Shown here: piece after piece, positions 5,188 to 6,637 of the stretch | How the letters are laid out: each line of letters begins with the position of its first letter | Position numbering within the stretch: position 1 is the stretch's first letter | Source: Spirochaetales bacterium | GTDB taxonomy: Bacteria; Spirochaetota; Spirochaetia; DSM-27196; SKKC01 | Direction: 5' to 3' | Length of the DNA stretch: 6,637 nt | Assembly (NCBI GenBank): GCA_007121695.1 | Contig: SKKC01000392.1 | Coordinates: forward strand, 1-6,637 | Program-made: the position numbers and the translations under genes | The notes under the pieces: generated by a model | What the model was told of the DNA's origin: nothing | Databases searched by the model: none | What the model saw: the letters and a program-made list of their open reading frames with translations, nothing else

Positions 5188-5199
5188 TCGCGTACGCGA
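5188..5199. repeat. 12-bp perfect palindrome TCGCGTACGCGA in the flaB leader
   Basis: A fully self-complementary 12-mer lies about 80 bp upstream of the flaB copy 1 start and about 155 bp downstream of the sigma-28 promoter. As DNA it could be an operator for a dimeric repressor. As RNA a gapless palindrome folds poorly into a hairpin but can pair between two transcripts. I found no second copy in the window. Confidence 0.35.
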
Positions 5200-5207
5200 A
5201 ACGGAAA

Positions 5208-5288
5208 TCAGTTGTCTGTGCGCGCACCTCCTTGCCGACGTTTTTTCAGTTTCGGCCCGAATCCGTGCTCAAAGCGATGCGGATTCAT
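5208..5288 (-). CDS. Candidate 26-codon leader ORF in the flaB copy 1 leader
   Basis: The ORF starts ATG AAT CCG and encodes a basic peptide (MNPHRFEHGFGPKLKKRR, then 8 more residues, ending at TGA). It has no Shine-Dalgarno of its own, but its ATG overlaps the TGA of the preceding candidate ORF as ATGA, a typical coupling arrangement. It contains the isolated AAGGAGGTG. No family is recognised. Chance is a reasonable explanation; coding is only a possibility. Confidence 0.2.
   Translation of the reverse strand: MNPHRFEHGFGPKLKKRRQGGARTDN
5225..5233 (-). promoter_or_regulatory. Isolated perfect Shine-Dalgarno sequence AAGGAGGTG without a start codon
   Basis: All nine bases complement the usual 16S rRNA tail, which makes it stronger than the real ribosome site of any gene in the window. 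No ATG, GTG or TTG lies at a usable distance downstream on the minus strand. It sits in the flaB copy 1 leader about 115 nt before the gene. It could be a ribosome standby or pausing site, or protect the long leader. The flanking GCCGA/TCGGC (5234-5238, 5252-5256) may form a stem just upstream of it. Confidence 0.4.
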
Positions 5289-5341
5289 GCCGAAGCTGTA
5301 GATATGGGGAAAGACACAACCAGGCTGCAACCCGCCAGCAA
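5285..5341 (-). CDS. Candidate 18-codon leader ORF (TTG start) near the flaB copy 1 transcript start
   Basis: GGGGGAGGA lies just 4-5 nt before a TTG, which opens MLAGCSLVVSFPISTASA and stops at TGA. LAGC looks like a lipobox but the peptide is far too short for a lipoprotein. If transcription starts near 5356, as the sigma-28 promoter predicts, the ribosome site would lie almost at the mRNA 5' end. The close spacing, TTG start and tiny size make this doubtful; its overlap (ATGA) with the next candidate ORF is the main reason to record it. Confidence 0.17.
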   Translation of the reverse strand: MLAGCSLVVSFPISTASA

Positions 5342-5351
5342 TGGTCCTCCC

Positions 5352-5370
5352 CCGATAATCGGATTATCGG
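5352..5370. repeat. 19-bp palindrome overlapping the flaB sigma-28 -10 element
   Basis: CCGATAATC and GATTATCGG are perfect 9-bp inverted arms around a single G. One arm is the -10 box (GCCGATAA on the minus strand) and the other falls at the expected transcription start. A symmetrical -10/+1 element of this quality suggests an operator for a dimeric regulator, or a hairpin at the extreme 5' end of the flaB mRNA. No TAAA lies at the right distance for a divergent sigma-28 promoter on the plus strand. Confidence 0.55.
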
Positions 5371-5391
5371 CTTCCTATACTGTATTCTTTA
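5364..5391 (-). promoter_or_regulatory. Near-consensus sigma-28 (FliA) promoter for flaB copy 1
   Basis: On the minus strand TAAAG (from 5391) is followed by GCCGATAA (5371-5364), all eight bases of the sigma-28 -10 consensus. The spacer after TAAA is 16 nt, one more than the common 15. It lies 42 nt after the TPR-gene stop. Transcription would start near 5356, giving a leader of about 240 nt. Control of flagellin by the late flagellar sigma factor is well established. Confidence 0.85.
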
Positions 5392-5433
5392 GGGAGAAAA
5401 AACGCAAATTTTTCGGGTCGAAACGCAGGGGAT

Positions 5434-6531
5434 TTACAGCTGCGTCAGATACTCTTTGGCGACCGGATCGTCCGGATCGTAGGCCAGAACGCTTTCAAAG
5501 TATCTCCTGGCCTCAGCGGGCTTGTCCTGCTTCAGGTACACGACCCCCAGATTACACATTACCTTCGTGTTTTCAGGCTCGATCGCGAGAGCATCACGCA
5601 GGCGCTGCAGGCTCGCCGCGTAATCACCGAGCTCCATGAGGCAGATAGCAAGCTCGTTCAGTGTATCAGGAGATGTGCCACCGAGGGATATGGCATGTTC
5701 GAATGCCTTCTTCCCGTCGGAGTAGTTTCCCAGGCGCCGGTGCGCCCATCCCATAAGAAACCAACCGTTCCATACATCGGGATGTCGCTCGAGAAAGGTT
5801 TCTATCCGGTCTATGCCGTCCTGCTCGCGACCGAGGCGAATGAAGTCGAATGCTTCCTTGAAAACCTCGTCGTCGAGGTTCTGCTGGCCAATCTGGTCGA
5901 CGATGCGCTGTGCTTCTTCGGTCTTTTCCTCGTCGTCGGACTCCGCGACAAACTGTTCAAGAAGCTGCTTCGCCCGGTCGTAGTTTCGCTTCCGCAGGTG
6001 AAAGAACCCCGCATTCATGGCGACCTCCGGAGGGGCGCTTTCATCCTGAAGTAACTCGCGATACAGCGCGTGTGCCTGCTCGTCAAGCGCATCTGACAGT
6101 TCGGAGTCATGGCTCTGTTCGGATTGCTGCTCGTACATGAGCGCACGATTCAGTCGTGGTATCGGGTCACCGGGCAGCAGGCCCTGCAGGGCAAGAAAAA
6201 GCTCCTCGGCGAGTGCAAAATCGCCGTTTCGTGCTTTCAGCACTCCGGTCTCGGTGAGCTCGTTGATTATTTCAGGACGGACCGACCGAACGAAACTTCG
6301 ATAGTAGTCTGCGTCCTTGTGGTCGGGTTCGTAGGCCAGAATCTTGAGCATGGCAGAGAGAATCATTTCCCAGCTGAGCGACTGCAGCGCCTCGCTGCTC
6401 GGACCATCGGGAAGCTCTACCGGCAGTTTCCTGTTGCTGTCTATGTACGCAGCCTCTGCCTGGGTTTGCATGGTTTCGGGAACGGAAATATACACTATGT
6501 GTCGCGTAGGATTGGATTGCCTATGTATCAT
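5434..6531 (-). CDS. Tetratricopeptide-repeat protein of unknown function, upstream of flagellin genes
   Basis: The protein has 365 residues and consists mostly of TPR helical hairpins, which mediate protein-protein contacts. Clear repeats are at about 91-124 (VLKARNGDFALAEELF), 168-200 (FFHLRKRNYDRAKQLLEQF), 254-286 (GWAHRRLGNYSDGKKAFEHA), 288-321 (LAICLMELGDYAASLQRL) and 322-355 (LGVVYLKQDKPAEARRYFES). Between them, residues about 200-220 are acidic and Gln/Glu-rich (SDDEEKTEEAQ). No signal peptide or membrane segment is seen, so it is probably cytoplasmic. The ATG at 6531 has AGGA 7 nt upstream; ATG 6471 (MQTQAEAAYIDSN) is an alternative without a good ribosome site. It starts only 30 nt after the preceding gene, so the two may be co-transcribed. 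The sigma-28 promoter after its stop makes flaB a separate unit. A chaperone or scaffold role in flagellar assembly is only a guess from position. Confidence 0.9.
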   Translation of the reverse strand: MIHRQSNPTRHIVYISVPETMQTQAEAAYIDSNRKLPVELPDGPSSEALQSLSWEMILSAMLKILAYEPDHKDADYYRSFVRSVRPEIINELTETGVLKARNGDFALAEELFLALQGLLPGDPIPRLNRALMYEQQSEQSHDSELSDALDEQAHALYRELLQDESAPPEVAMNAGFFHLRKRNYDRAKQLLEQFVAESDDEEKTEEAQRIVDQIGQQNLDDEVFKEAFDFIRLGREQDGIDRIETFLERHPDVWNGWFLMGWAHRRLGNYSDGKKAFEHAISLGGTSPDTLNELAICLMELGDYAASLQRLRDALAIEPENTKVMCNLGVVYLKQDKPAEARRYFESVLAYDPDDPVAKEYLTQL

Positions 6532-6561
6532 GAATCTGTCCTGTTCGGAATGAATGTAAGA

Positions 6562-6637
6562 TCAGACCTCTGAATCCGGATTCAGGTCTGTATCGCTGTT
6601 TTTTCGGGCCTGTGCCTCGCGTTTCGCCCGAACGTCC
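6562..6637 (-). CDS. C-terminal end of an unidentified gene (24 codons, truncated by window edge)
   Basis: The minus-strand frame entering from the window edge encodes a charged tail, with RAKREAQARKNSDTDLNPD in the middle, and stops at TGA (6564-6562). The Lys/Arg/Glu-rich composition looks like a real disordered C-terminus, but no family can be named from 24 residues. The next gene starts 30 nt later in the same direction. The final codons form one arm of the inverted repeat at 6563-6590. Confidence 0.5.
   Translation of the reverse strand, partial: DVRAKREAQARKNSDTDLNPDSEV
6563..6590. repeat. Long inverted repeat over the stop codon of the upstream gene
   Basis: CAGACC-TGAATCC and GGATTCA-GGTCTG pair over 13 bp with one 2-nt bulge (TC) and a gapless centre TCCGGA. 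On the minus strand it is followed by ATCTTACATTCATTCC, too poor in T for a textbook terminator. On the plus strand a T6 run begins only 11 nt later. It could be a weak or Rho-assisted terminator or an RNA-stability stem between the upstream gene and the TPR gene. Confidence 0.45.

Larger units (their letters stand above)
5112..5433 (-). other. 322-bp intergenic leader region of flaB copy 1
   Basis: No conventional gene is evident here. From the TPR-gene stop toward flaB it holds: a T-rich stretch with a small stem (TTTCG-ACC-CGAAA, 5408-5420) that could weakly terminate the TPR transcript; the sigma-28 promoter; a 19-bp palindrome; two candidate leader ORFs; an inverted repeat GAATCCG/CGGATTC (5259-5286); an unattached perfect Shine-Dalgarno; a 12-bp palindrome; and the CsrA-like hairpin beside the start codon. 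The resulting 5' UTR would be about 240 nt, long for a flagellin gene. Confidence 0.7.

Noticed and set aside
5232..5639. Plus-strand open frame across the flaB leader and the 3' end of the TPR gene
   Set aside because: It has no recognisable domain, overlaps a well-supported TPR gene antisense and runs through the sigma-28 promoter.
1..6637. Search by eye for CRISPR arrays, tRNA/rRNA genes, transposases, attachment sites or phage genes
   Set aside because: No spaced direct repeats, tRNA cloverleaf, rRNA signature or mobile-element protein was seen; the region reads as a native motility locus.

Overview
The window is a flagellar filament locus from a spirochete. Every convincing gene lies on the minus strand, so transcription runs from high to low coordinates. 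The assignment rests on two FlaB-type core flagellins that begin MIINHNT and carry spirochetal landmarks (NGLNMLTGRFA, IGANMDQ, QSVLQLLG), and on a long spirochete-style FliD. By eye the base composition is in the mid-50s % GC. This points to a free-living or marine/saline member of the Spirochaetaceae rather than Borrelia or Treponema, but genus cannot be fixed from the sequence.

Layout in transcription order: (1) 6637-6562, the last 24 codons of an unidentified gene, ending in a strong inverted repeat; (2) 6531-5434, a TPR-repeat protein; (3) 5433-5112, a long non-coding leader with a near-consensus sigma-28 promoter set in a palindrome, an isolated perfect Shine-Dalgarno sequence, candidate leader ORFs and a hairpin next to the flagellin start; (4) 5111-4251, flagellin flaB copy 1, followed by a strong intrinsic terminator; (5) 4195-3982, a second leader with a 14-codon leader ORF, a weaker sigma-28-like promoter and a hairpin; (6) 3981-3127, flagellin flaB copy 2; (7) 3126-2905, a spacer with a possible sigma-70-like promoter and two inverted repeats; (8) 2904-2560, flaG; (9) about 2505-373, fliD, the filament cap; (10) 359-1, the start of an unidentified protein probably translationally coupled to fliD.

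Together the genes encode the core of the periplasmic filament (two FlaB subunits), a filament-length/assembly accessory (FlaG) and the cap on which flagellin polymerises (FliD). The TPR protein and the gene after fliD have no assigned function; their position suggests flagellar roles.

Two observations stand out. First, both flaB leaders carry a hairpin with different stems but nearly the same loop (ACGGAT / ACGGATT, closed by C-G), followed 25-26 nt later by a second ANGGA motif on the Shine-Dalgarno. This is the architecture expected of CsrA-repressed flagellin mRNAs, and flaG has a matching motif on its own Shine-Dalgarno. Second, fliD has no conventional start codon close to its conserved beginning (ISIPG). 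The reading frame instead continues upstream through an intrinsic-terminator-like hairpin and U-tract that encodes a signal-peptide-like segment ending AFA-Q. I found no mobile element, CRISPR array, tRNA or rRNA.
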